Below are positions 24,865 to 32,736 of a stretch of DNA of 53,104 nt, one piece after another. The notes under the pieces were generated by a model. It saw only the letters and a program-made list of their open reading frames with translations. It did no database searches and was not told the DNA's origin. The stretch is taken from NCBI GenBank assembly GCA_017457065.1, contig JAFTIE010000112.1:1-53104 (forward strand), given 5' to 3'. Made by a program: the position numbers and the translations under genes. Every line of letters begins with the position of its first letter. Position 1 is the stretch's first letter. This stretch comes from Lentisphaeria bacterium. GTDB taxonomy: Bacteria; Verrucomicrobiota; Lentisphaeria; Victivallales; Victivallaceae.

Positions 24865-24912
24865 TTCATGCCGGGCGGCGCCGGAAAAAACATTTCAGCT
24901 GCCCGGCATGAA
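24865..24912. terminator. Long hairpin after locus 2
   Basis: A 12-bp perfect stem (TTCATGCCGGGC with its complement) encloses a 24-nt loop. No T run follows on the plus strand, so it may be a processing or stabilising 3' hairpin rather than a classic terminator. Confidence 0.45.
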
Positions 24913-24938
24913 AAAAGTTCTGCCGTTCCCCTTGTATT

Positions 24939-24968
24939 TTGACGGCAGAGCGTGTATATTATTATAAT
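24939..24968 (+). promoter_or_regulatory. Promoter of the MalK-type ATPase gene
   Basis: TTGACG (24939-24944) and TATAAT (24963-24968), 18-nt spacer. The leader to the ATG is about 115 nt and contains a 10-bp hairpin at 24993-25018. Confidence 0.65.
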
Positions 24969-25091
24969 TGATCTTCACGTGCCCGGAGGCGGGGAGAAAA
25001 TCGAAGTTGATTTTTTCCGTGAACAACCGCGGGTCGTCAGTGGCCGTTCCGGCGTAGAGGGTCGAAACTCACCATTCAAGGAATTGAAAAA

Positions 25092-26192
25092 ATGGCTGAA
25101 GTATTTCTCGAACATGTGTACAAAGTGTACGAAGGCAAAGTTGAAGCAGTCCGCGACTTCTGTCTGGACATCAAGGACCGTGAGTTCATGGTCTTCGTCG
25201 GTCCCTCCGGCTGCGGTAAATCCACCACTCTGCGTATGATCGCAGGTCTTGAAGAGATCACCAAAGGTGAGGTCCGTATCGGCGACCGCGTGGTCAACGA
25301 TGTGGCTCCCAAAGATCGTGACATCGCTATGGTGTTCCAGAACTACGCTCTGTATCCCCACATGACCGTTTATGACAACATGGCTTTCGGTCTGAAACTG
25401 CGTAAATACTCCAAAGAAGAGATCAACAACCGCGTGATGGAAGCCGCCAAGATCCTCGGACTTGAAGAGTACCTGAACCGTCGTCCCAAACAGCTTTCCG
25501 GCGGTCAGCGCCAGCGTGTTGCTGTGGGCCGTGCCATCGTCCGTAAGCCCAAAGCCTTCCTCTTCGACGAACCTCTGTCAAACCTTGACGCCAAGATGCG
25601 TGTGCAGATGCGTACTGAGATCTCCAAGCTCCACCAGCAGCTTGAGACCACTATGATCTACGTTACCCACGACCAGACCGAAGCTATGACCATGGGCGAC
25701 CGTATCTGCGTGATGAAAGACGGTGTGATCCAGCAGGTCGCAGCTCCCATCGAACTTTATGACAAGCCCTGCAACAAGTTCGTTGCCGGATTTATCGGTA
25801 CTCCTCCCATGAACTTCTTTGAAGGCAATCTGATCAACAAAGACGGCAAGCTGACCTTCAGCTCTCCCGGCTTTGAGTGCGCTGTGCCCGACGCCTGGAA
25901 GGAAAAGATGGAGCCCTTCTGCAACAAGGCTGTCACCTTCGGTATCCGTCCCGAAGACATCGGCAACGAATCTGCCGAGCGCAATCCCGAAATGCCCAAA
26001 GTCAAGGCAAAAGTTGAAGTTATCGAGCCCATGGGTTCCGAGACCTACGTCTATCTGACCTGTGCCACCACCAGCTTCATCGCCCGTATCGATCCTCACC
26101 GCAAGCTGAGCGTCGGTCAGGACATTGAGTTCGCTCTGCTGATGCCCAACGCCCACTTCTTCGACGGCGAAACCGAAAAAGCCATCATCTGA
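25092..26192 (+). CDS. ABC transporter ATPase, UgpC/MsmX/MalK type
   Basis: The 366-aa protein powers carbohydrate or glycerol-phosphate ABC importers. Seen directly: Walker A GPSGCGKST (residues 37-45), Q-loop in MVFQNYALYPH, signature LSGGQRQRVAVGRAI, Walker B FLFDEPLSNLD, H-loop YVTHDQTEAM, and a C-terminal MalK-like regulatory/TOBE region (FVAGFIGTPPMNFFEG, FGIRPEDI). No permease or binding-protein gene is adjacent. It has its own promoter, long leader and terminator, which fits a shared ATPase serving several importers, as MsmX does in Bacillus. Codon use is strongly biased, suggesting high expression. The ribosome site is AAGGAATTG before the ATG. Confidence 0.95.
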   Translation: MAEVFLEHVYKVYEGKVEAVRDFCLDIKDREFMVFVGPSGCGKSTTLRMIAGLEEITKGEVRIGDRVVNDVAPKDRDIAMVFQNYALYPHMTVYDNMAFGLKLRKYSKEEINNRVMEAAKILGLEEYLNRRPKQLSGGQRQRVAVGRAIVRKPKAFLFDEPLSNLDAKMRVQMRTEISKLHQQLETTMIYVTHDQTEAMTMGDRICVMKDGVIQQVAAPIELYDKPCNKFVAGFIGTPPMNFFEGNLINKDGKLTFSSPGFECAVPDAWKEKMEPFCNKAVTFGIRPEDIGNESAERNPEMPKVKAKVEVIEPMGSETYVYLTCATTSFIARIDPHRKLSVGQDIEFALLMPNAHFFDGETEKAII

Positions 26193-26218
26193 TGGGCTGA
26201 TTTCAGCAAAGATCCAAC

Positions 26219-26258
26219 GGAGAGAGGTTTGCAAAAGAACTTCTCTCCTTTTTTTTTA
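26219..26258 (+). terminator. Terminator after the ABC ATPase gene
   Basis: An 11-bp stem with one G-T pair (GGAGAGAGGTT facing AACTTCTCTCC) is followed by nine T. Confidence 0.9.
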
Positions 26259-26326
26259 CAGTTTGGTATTACGGCCAATTACATTGGCTTCGGGTAGAGA
26301 AATTCTTTCAACGGGATTCTAAGAGT

Positions 26327-27478
26327 ATGAAAAAAGAAGTTTTTGCGATTTATTTTCCGAGCTGGCACCCCGATGGACATTATGAAAAATGGTACGGCAA
26401 AGGGTTCTGTGAATGGGAACTTGTCAAAACCACAAAACCGCTTTTCGCAGCCCATAAGCAGCCCCGGGTACCGTCGTGGGGGTACTTTGACGAATCTGAT
26501 CCTGAAATGATGAAACGGCAGATCGACCTTGCTGCCGGAAGCGGCATCACCGGATTCCTTTTTGACTGGTACTGGTACAACGGCGTGGAATTTCTGGAAC
26601 GCCCCCTCAATGAAGCATTTTTGAACTCTCCCAATCGCAACAGACTCAAATTTGCCATCATGTGGGCGAACCACAACTGGGGGATCTGGCCTGCATTGGA
26701 TCAGGGCGTAAGAGGTATGAACGGCAATGAAAATCAGGCAAGTTGTGAACCCTTTTTGAAAACTTTCCACAGCGAAGAGGATTTGCGTCATGTTATGGAA
26801 TACTGCTGTGAAAAGTATTTCAAATGTGAAAATTACTGGAAAATCAACGGAAAGCCAGTCTATTCCTTCTACAGCTGCAACCGTCTTTTTCAGTCCATCG
26901 AACCTGCGGATGTCTTGAGGATCTGTAATGAAACTGTGCAGAAACACGGCTTTCCCGGTATCTATACTTTGATGAATATCGGTTGCTGCAATGACAATGA
27001 ATATTTCTGCGGCTGGGGACGGATCCCCAGAATACGTGACGCAGGTTTTGACTCTGTTTTCGCTTATAACAGCGGGGTCAGAAGTGATTATGAAAAGAGC
27101 GTCAACCCGGGGGAACCCACCGTTGATTACGCCATCATGATGAGAAATCAGCGTCACTGCTGGGAGCAGATCGCCGCAGGTGGGATGTCCTTTTTTCCCA
27201 GCATCACTCTGGGGATGGATGTTTCTCCGCGCTGGAGCCGGGAGGTCAGTTATCCGTGGGATTATGAAAAGTTGGGCTACTACCCCATCGTTGTCAACAA
27301 TACTCCTGAGCGCATCGCAGAACTTCTGAAAGAAGCGCTGAACTTTGATACCGGGGCCGTCATTATCAACGCCTGGAACGAGTGGACAGAGGGCATGTCT
27401 CTTCTGCCCGACAACTTCGACGGTTCCGGGCGTCTTGATAAGATCAGAGAGGTGCTTCTGTCATATAACGCCCGCTGA
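26327..27478 (+). CDS. WbsX-like glycosyltransferase/GH99-like protein
   Basis: The 383-aa protein matches the WbsX family (PF14307), found in O-antigen and other polysaccharide clusters. Typical blocks are FAIYFPSWHPDGHYEKWYGKGFCEWE at the start (broken here by no stop), GFLFDWYWYNG (about residues 79-89), FAIMWANHNW, and a C-terminal IINAWNEWTEG. The fold resembles GH99 glycosidases, so whether it makes or trims glycans is unsettled. No signal peptide is present. It opens a run of five glycan-modifying genes, though a T-rich gap and a new promoter separate it from the next. The ribosome site is weak. Confidence 0.85.
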   Translation: MKKEVFAIYFPSWHPDGHYEKWYGKGFCEWELVKTTKPLFAAHKQPRVPSWGYFDESDPEMMKRQIDLAAGSGITGFLFDWYWYNGVEFLERPLNEAFLNSPNRNRLKFAIMWANHNWGIWPALDQGVRGMNGNENQASCEPFLKTFHSEEDLRHVMEYCCEKYFKCENYWKINGKPVYSFYSCNRLFQSIEPADVLRICNETVQKHGFPGIYTLMNIGCCNDNEYFCGWGRIPRIRDAGFDSVFAYNSGVRSDYEKSVNPGEPTVDYAIMMRNQRHCWEQIAAGGMSFFPSITLGMDVSPRWSREVSYPWDYEKLGYYPIVVNNTPERIAELLKEALNFDTGAVIINAWNEWTEGMSLLPDNFDGSGRLDKIREVLLSYNAR

Positions 27479-27558
27479 TAAGGGAAGCGCGATCAAAAGA
27501 CTCCACTGAAGCGAGGGTGGGAGAGAGAAAAAACTTCCGGCTTTTTTTTTCTTCTTAA

Positions 27559-27587
27559 TTGCAAATTTCCGGCGATGGCTGTATATT
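27559..27587 (+). promoter_or_regulatory. Promoter of the DUF5672/FkbM genes
   Basis: TTGCAA (27559-27564) and TATATT (27582-27587) with a 17-nt spacer, 45 nt before the ATG at 27632. A T run at 27541-27550 lies just upstream and may end the previous transcript. Confidence 0.5.
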
Positions 27588-27631
27588 AATTGAGCATAAA
27601 ACAGATATGAAAAAAGGAACTGAAGTTTTAT

Positions 27632-28465
27632 ATGAGAGTCGTTATTGCAATACCTTGCTACCGTGAAAATATGGATCTGGAGGAAAGAGCTTCTCTGGTC
27701 CAGTGCAGCAGGGTTTTCGGTTCCAAATATGATGTTGTATTTTTTGCTCCGGCTGATTTGGAGTGCTCTGCCTATCTTGAAATCGTTCCGCACGGACGGG
27801 TGGAGCGTTTTGATAACAGCTTTTTTACCAGTGTTTCAAGCTACAGCCGCCTTTTGCTGACTCCGGAATTTTATTTGCGTTTCAGTGATTATGATTATAT
27901 GCTGATCTATCAGCTTGATGCCTGGGTGTTCAGGGATGAACTTGAGTACTGGTGCGGAAAAGGCTACGATTACATAGGCGGACCCTTTATTCTCAGATAT
28001 GGCAGGATGGAGCGCATCATCGTTGGCAACGGCGGCTTCTCGCTCCGCAGGATCTCAGCCATGCTGCGGGTCCTTTCTGCTCCCGGAAAAAGAATGTTTC
28101 CTTTTCCATTGCTGAAAGACTTCTTTCTTTTTCATATTACCGGAAAACGCTACCTGTCGGCTTTGGTCCCTTTGCTGCGCATGGTGGGACTTTTTCCCAA
28201 TCGGAGAGGTAAGTATCTGGAGCAGATCCGGCACGAAAAACACAACAGCGAAGATGTGGTTTTTCACTTTTTGAGTAAAGAATTTACAGATGACGGTCTG
28301 ACCATGCCGGGCATTGAGGAGGCTGCAAGATTTTCTCTTGATGTGTCGCCTGAGCGTTTTTTTCAGTGTATGCCCTTCGGAGCCCATGCGTGGATGAAGG
28401 GAGAGTACCCCTTCTGGAAAAACATTATCCCCGTTGAACGGGAGTGCTGCCGGAATGATAAATGA
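27632..28465 (+). CDS. DUF5672-family putative glycosyltransferase
   Basis: The 277-aa protein has the DUF5672 signature: YDYMLIYQLDAWVFRDELEYW, YDYIGGPF and VGNGGFSLRR (about residues 87-140). The DxD-like and GGFSLR motifs resemble those of nucleotide-sugar glycosyltransferases of the GT-A fold. Donor and acceptor are unknown. It lies in a cluster with two FkbM methyltransferases and a glycosyltransferase-like protein, so a part in building a methylated surface glycan is a fair inference. No membrane helix is obvious. It has its own promoter upstream, and the next gene starts 33 bp later. Confidence 0.85.
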   Translation: MRVVIAIPCYRENMDLEERASLVQCSRVFGSKYDVVFFAPADLECSAYLEIVPHGRVERFDNSFFTSVSSYSRLLLTPEFYLRFSDYDYMLIYQLDAWVFRDELEYWCGKGYDYIGGPFILRYGRMERIIVGNGGFSLRRISAMLRVLSAPGKRMFPFPLLKDFFLFHITGKRYLSALVPLLRMVGLFPNRRGKYLEQIRHEKHNSEDVVFHFLSKEFTDDGLTMPGIEEAARFSLDVSPERFFQCMPFGAHAWMKGEYPFWKNIIPVERECCRNDK

Positions 28466-28498
28466 TGGTTTGATTTCTCAAATTGCAGGAGCTGTGAA

Positions 28499-29512
28499 AT
28501 GAAGAGAGCTTCATTGCGGAAAATTTACTGGAGCGTGCTGAATCTTTTACCCCGGAAGGCGGCTTTGAAGCTGAATCTGGCGCTCAGATGTCTCTGCGAA
28601 GATTGGGACTTTGCGGTAAACGTTTATCTTTTTTCTGCCGATTTCGCCGCTCTGGAAGAAGAAGAGGTCCGCAAACGGCTTGAAGGTTTGGATGAAAATT
28701 CCATCGCCGTTGCCGTAGAATATGTCAGACGCTGCCGTAATCTGGAACGGATGAAGGGATTTCCTTTTTCTGACGGCAGCTGTGCACTGATCCGGCAAAG
28801 TGCCCTTGAAAAAGATATTATGTGCGTCCCTCCGCCGCCACCGGAGCTGAAGGCGTGGCAGAAAAAATACGGCTTTAAAACCGGGGCGGAAGTCCTCATA
28901 TATCAGCATGGACTTTCTTTTTACCGTGAACTGATCTCTGATTATGTCAGGGGCAAAGCCTTTATAGATGCAGGCGCCTGTATCGGGGAATTGATCCCTG
29001 CCCTTTTGGAGTACGCTCCTGAGAAGATCTATGCCTTTGAGCCTTCTGTAAAAAATGTCCGCCGATTTGAAAAAGAGATGAAAAAGCGCACCATCACTTC
29101 TGATAAAGTCGTAATCGTTCCCGCCGGGCTGGGGGAGCAGGTGGGGAGCATGAGCTTTGACGACTGCGGCGGCAGCGGGCAGCAGATCTCAGGCGGCGAA
29201 GAAGGCTCTTCCAGGTGTCCTGTGACCACCCTTGATATTTTCGCTGAGGAAAAGAATATTTCTTCTGTCGGTCTGATCAAAACCGATGTGGAAGGTATGG
29301 GGCTGAATTTGCTTCACGGAGCGGTCAAGGTCATTCAAAGGGACCGTCCGGTCCTTGCTCTGGCAGCCTACCACAACACAGATGAACTGCTGGGGCAGTA
29401 TGAATTTTTGAAAAGCAATCTGCCGGATTATCACTTTGAAATAAGAGACCTTCCCCCGGGATCATCATTTGAAGTGACACTTCTGGGATTGCCCCGTGAG
29501 ATAATGAGGTGA
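28499..29512 (+). CDS. FkbM-family methyltransferase, copy 1
   Basis: The 337-aa protein has an FkbM-type SAM-dependent methyltransferase domain (about residues 155-335). The SAM-binding strand is FIDAGACIGE, and the middle and final blocks are IYAFEPS, VTTLDIFAE, LIKTDVEGMGLNLLHGA and RPVLALAAYHNTDE. FkbM enzymes methylate hydroxyl groups, often on sugars. The N-terminal 150 residues are helical and are shared with the second copy at 30519 (same length, same order of blocks), so the two arose by duplication. The gene following starts 4 bp after the stop. Confidence 0.92.
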   Translation: MKRASLRKIYWSVLNLLPRKAALKLNLALRCLCEDWDFAVNVYLFSADFAALEEEEVRKRLEGLDENSIAVAVEYVRRCRNLERMKGFPFSDGSCALIRQSALEKDIMCVPPPPPELKAWQKKYGFKTGAEVLIYQHGLSFYRELISDYVRGKAFIDAGACIGELIPALLEYAPEKIYAFEPSVKNVRRFEKEMKKRTITSDKVVIVPAGLGEQVGSMSFDDCGGSGQQISGGEEGSSRCPVTTLDIFAEEKNISSVGLIKTDVEGMGLNLLHGAVKVIQRDRPVLALAAYHNTDELLGQYEFLKSNLPDYHFEIRDLPPGSSFEVTLLGLPREIMR

Positions 29513-29516
29513 AAAA

Positions 29517-30446
29517 ATGCGGCGTATCTTGTTTATTACCCGGGGCGGGAATCTGGATTACGAAAATGATTGCTGTTTTCACGGAGTTTGTTCATTGCCT
29601 GAAACAGAGGTCTGTATCCTCAATGAAAACAACTATGATTTTATGTTCAAAGGGCTTTGGTCTGAGGAAAAACGGCGGACTCTTTACGGCAAAGGTTTTA
29701 CCATCACCAACCTGATCCCCCCAGAGAAAAAGCATTTCCACAGCCGTGAAGAGGCTTTGGAAAATATCAGGCACAACCGCTACGATCATGTGATCTACGG
29801 AAGTATTTTCCGTTGCAGTGACCTTTGGGAGGATGTGATCAAATTTTATCCCCGCAACCGGATATTGATCATTGACGGCGAGGATGAAGATTTTCATTTC
29901 CGTCTGACCAGAGGGGCACGCTATCGTTTCTTTCAGGAACGCAAAGCCTTGTATTATGCAAAACACGGAACTTATTACAAGCGCGAACTGCTGCCTCAAT
30001 TCAGAGATGTGTTCCGTCCTGTCTCTTTTGGTATTCCGGAAGAAGTGATTGTTGACCGTCTCCCCGAAAATAAAGAGCGCAGACTTGCTTTTATCATCCC
30101 TGGAAAAGTTGAAACTTATATCTACAAAGATGAAAAAAGCTACTACGGGGGATATCAGAAATCTGTATTCGGTATGACATGTAAAAAATGCGGTTGGGAC
30201 TGCCTGAGACATTATGAAATACTTGCCAACGGATGTATCCCCTATTTCCCCGATATTGCTGAGTGTCCCCCTGATACTATGGTGTTTTTTCCGAAAGCAC
30301 TGGTCAGGTACGGTAATCTGCTTTATGAAAAGGGCGCATCCGATGGTGAATGTGAGGAGCTGAACCGCAGACTTCTTGAGTATACACGGAAGTTTCTGAC
30401 CACAAAATTCATGGCAGAGTATCTGTTGTCTTCAGCAGATGAGTAA
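29517..30446 (+). CDS. Glycosyltransferase-like protein of unknown family
   Basis: The 309-aa protein begins RRILFITRGGNLDYEND and has a late CGWDCLRHYEILANGCIPYFPD block (about residues 226-247). The latter resembles the acceptor/donor region of GT-B or exostosin-like transferases, where a conserved glutamate binds the nucleotide sugar. Other parts (HVIYGSIFRCSDLWEDV, ILIIDGEDEDFHFR) look like strand ends of Rossmann-like folds. I cannot assign a family with certainty. It lies between two FkbM paralogues, 4 bp after the first and 72 bp before the second, so it very likely belongs to the same glycan pathway. Confidence 0.65.
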   Translation: MRRILFITRGGNLDYENDCCFHGVCSLPETEVCILNENNYDFMFKGLWSEEKRRTLYGKGFTITNLIPPEKKHFHSREEALENIRHNRYDHVIYGSIFRCSDLWEDVIKFYPRNRILIIDGEDEDFHFRLTRGARYRFFQERKALYYAKHGTYYKRELLPQFRDVFRPVSFGIPEEVIVDRLPENKERRLAFIIPGKVETYIYKDEKSYYGGYQKSVFGMTCKKCGWDCLRHYEILANGCIPYFPDIAECPPDTMVFFPKALVRYGNLLYEKGASDGECEELNRRLLEYTRKFLTTKFMAEYLLSSADE

Positions 30447-30518
30447 AAAATCCGGAGATGACCGGAAAAGAATATTCCATGATACAGCCGCAATGCTGTA
30501 AAATGAAAGAGAATAAAA

Positions 30519-31532
30519 ATGGGTTTGAAAAGTTTTTTGCGTGACCGGATCCTGTTCCCCTTGATCGATTTATTGCCTTTTTCTTTGAAAAACAAGTTGA
30601 AAATGGTTGGTACTTGCTGTTTCGGAGAGGGATGGGGGTATTTTTATTTGGCTCTTTTCGCGGAAGAATTTGAAAATGTTTCTCAGGATGAAGTGAAAAA
30701 ACTTTACAGTGGATTGTCAGAGCATTCACTGAAAGTTCTGCTTGATTATTTAAGATATTGTCATTTGACTGCAGAACTCAGGAAAAATATGGATATCGGT
30801 AAGAATGACAGTATCATTGTGCCAATGGAAAATCTCTTTCCCGGTCTTAACGGAAAAAAGAGTTTTGAAGAAGAAGTATGCCGCAAGTTTGCCGCAGGAA
30901 CATGTTTTAAAAATATCGCTTCTGAATCCGGTTGTTACCACCATGGATTGACCCTGGTTCAGCCGGAGGTTTTGAAGTATATCAAAAACAAAGTTTTTGT
31001 GGATCTTGGAGCTTTTAATGGGGATTCGGCTTTTGTGTTGGCAAAATATGATCCTGAAAAAATTCTTGCCTTTGAGCCCTCTGTGATCAACGGTGAATTG
31101 TGCCGGAGAAATATGGAAAAATCCGGCATCGGCAATGTGGAAATCATTCAAGCCGGGGTCGCCGATGAATTTGGAACTATGCAGTTATCTGAAAATGAAA
31201 GCGGTACCAGTTTGGGAGATAATGGCGGTTATGAGGTCGAAGTGGTCACTGTTGACGGCTTTTTACAGCAGCACACATACGGAAAAATCGGTCTGATCAA
31301 AGCCGATTTGGAAGGAATGGGGTTGAAGATGGTCAAAGGGGCTGTTGAAACGATCAAGCGTGACCGCCCGGTTCTGCTTCTGGCGATTTATCACAACAAA
31401 GATGAATTTATGGGAATTTATGAATTCCTCAAAAAGAATGTGCCCGACTACTGTTACAGGGTCGAGGCGCTTTCCGGATTAAGTGAAGTAACCCTCATTG
31501 CATGGCCCGAAGAGGCTGATGCGAAACACTGA
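30519..31532 (+). CDS. FkbM-family methyltransferase, copy 2
   Basis: The 337-aa protein repeats the layout of the copy at 28499: helical N-terminal half (WGYFYLALFAEEFENVSQDE), then the FkbM domain with FVDLGAFNGDS, ILAFEPS, VVTVDGFLQ, LIKADLEGMGLKMVKGA and RPVLLLAIYHNKDE. The SAM site differs (GAFNGD for GACIGE), so the two copies have diverged in the binding loop and may act on different sugar positions. GAAAGAGAAT precedes the ATG. This is the last gene of the glycan cluster; locus 3 follows. Confidence 0.92.
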   Translation: MGLKSFLRDRILFPLIDLLPFSLKNKLKMVGTCCFGEGWGYFYLALFAEEFENVSQDEVKKLYSGLSEHSLKVLLDYLRYCHLTAELRKNMDIGKNDSIIVPMENLFPGLNGKKSFEEEVCRKFAAGTCFKNIASESGCYHHGLTLVQPEVLKYIKNKVFVDLGAFNGDSAFVLAKYDPEKILAFEPSVINGELCRRNMEKSGIGNVEIIQAGVADEFGTMQLSENESGTSLGDNGGYEVEVVTVDGFLQQHTYGKIGLIKADLEGMGLKMVKGAVETIKRDRPVLLLAIYHNKDEFMGIYEFLKKNVPDYCYRVEALSGLSEVTLIAWPEEADAKH

Positions 31533-31570
31533 AACAATTTTAAAATTTTTCAATAATATTTGAAAGTTGC

Positions 31571-31622
31571 TTGACATTTACTTATATCGGTGTTATAATA
31601 TTACTAATGTATGAATAGTAAT
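31571..31622 (+). promoter_or_regulatory. Consensus promoter and operator of glycan locus 3
   Basis: TTGACA (31571-31576) and TATAAT (31594-31599) are both exact consensus with a 17-nt spacer. Directly after, ATTACTA (31600-31606) and TAGTAAT (31616-31622) form an inverted repeat across 9 nt, placed over the likely transcript start, as expected for a repressor site. Confidence 0.8.
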
Positions 31623-31638
31623 GTTTTTGGGGCACCGT

Positions 31639-32718
31639 ATGGAAAAAAAGTTACTTTACAGGAAGATATATGACAATCTGAAAAAGGCGATCAATGAAGG
31701 CGTTTTGCTGCCGGGGGACCGTATCCCAACTGTTGAGGAGCTCCGGGCAAAGTATGGCGTCAGCCATATTACGGTTCTGCGGGCTTTGAAGGAACTTCAA
31801 AGTGACCGGATCATTGAAGCTTCGGGCAAGCGTTATGCCGTCGCAGGAACACGGAATGTGCATACTCTGAAGAATATGTCCTGTATCGGCGTCCTGACCC
31901 GGACTTTATGGCCCTACTCCTTGAGAGATAATTATTTCAATGACATCAACTACGGCATCGATGACGAGTGCGCTGTATGCAACCTGACTGAGATACGGCT
32001 CCCCAAGTGCCGTATGCTCAACGCATTTCCCATTGTCCCCAAGTCTTCCCTTGATGAGATCGTCAGCAGCGTCGAACAGATGCCTGAAGTGGATGGATTC
32101 ATCTTTGATGAGAGGATCCCCGATGAGGAAATAAGCAGGATCCTTGCCATGCGGCAAGTGCCCGCTGTTGTGGTCAACCGCACGACGGCACTTGATATTC
32201 CGGCAGTTGTCCCTGACGGAGCCGGAGCCGTGAAGCTGCTGGTTGAAACGGGGCGCCGTTTGGGATGCAAAGGATTTATTTTCTGCCGTGATACCGCCAA
32301 TTCCCCCATAGGGATCGAAAGGCTTCAAGCCTTTTTGCGAATGGACATCCCCGAAAATCAACGCCGGATCGTCAGCAATACCAGCATTGTGACCATCGAC
32401 CTTGCTTTAAGAGAGTTTTTCCAAGCCTTTGAAGAACTCAAGTATCTGGGAAAAATCATGATCATTGCTCACGGAGACGCTTACGCCCGCTCACTGCTGG
32501 GAACCCTGGGAAATAAACTGGAACTCCACGGAGTACCTTTCTGTATCGCCGGGATCAATAATCTCGGCAGTGCCGTGAACTTCTCTCCCCGCCTCTGCTC
32601 CGTGGATGTGGGGACTGTTGAAATGGGACGCCTTGCGGTGCGTGCGTTGTGTTCCGGACACTGTAACAAAGTTCTTTCACCTGAGATCAAACTTGAAATG
32701 GGCGAGACTTTGTGTTGA
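31639..32718 (+). CDS. GntR-type regulator with LacI-like sensor domain
   Basis: The 359-aa protein joins an N-terminal GntR winged helix (residues about 4-68: LLYRKIYDNLKKAINEG, LPTVEEL-like PTVEELRAKYGVSHITVLRAL) to a periplasmic-binding-protein-like domain (about 85-359: CIGVLTRTLW, VPAVVVNRT, MIIAHGDAYA, SVDVGTVEMG). This is the AraR-like arrangement, which senses sugars. The start at 31639 is preferred to the ATG at 31621, which lies within the operator-like repeat and has no ribosome site. It heads a four-gene unit with gaps of 18, 23 and 18 bp, so it probably controls its own operon. Confidence 0.92.
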   Translation: MEKKLLYRKIYDNLKKAINEGVLLPGDRIPTVEELRAKYGVSHITVLRALKELQSDRIIEASGKRYAVAGTRNVHTLKNMSCIGVLTRTLWPYSLRDNYFNDINYGIDDECAVCNLTEIRLPKCRMLNAFPIVPKSSLDEIVSSVEQMPEVDGFIFDERIPDEEISRILAMRQVPAVVVNRTTALDIPAVVPDGAGAVKLLVETGRRLGCKGFIFCRDTANSPIGIERLQAFLRMDIPENQRRIVSNTSIVTIDLALREFFQAFEELKYLGKIMIIAHGDAYARSLLGTLGNKLELHGVPFCIAGINNLGSAVNFSPRLCSVDVGTVEMGRLAVRALCSGHCNKVLSPEIKLEMGETLC

Positions 32719-32736
32719 CAATGAGAGGAAAATATT

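Noticed and set aside
27479..27550. Terminator after the WbsX-like gene
   Set aside because: The T run is clear but the only stem is GGAAG/CTTCC with a loop of about 50 nt. Termination is possible but not supported by a proper hairpin.
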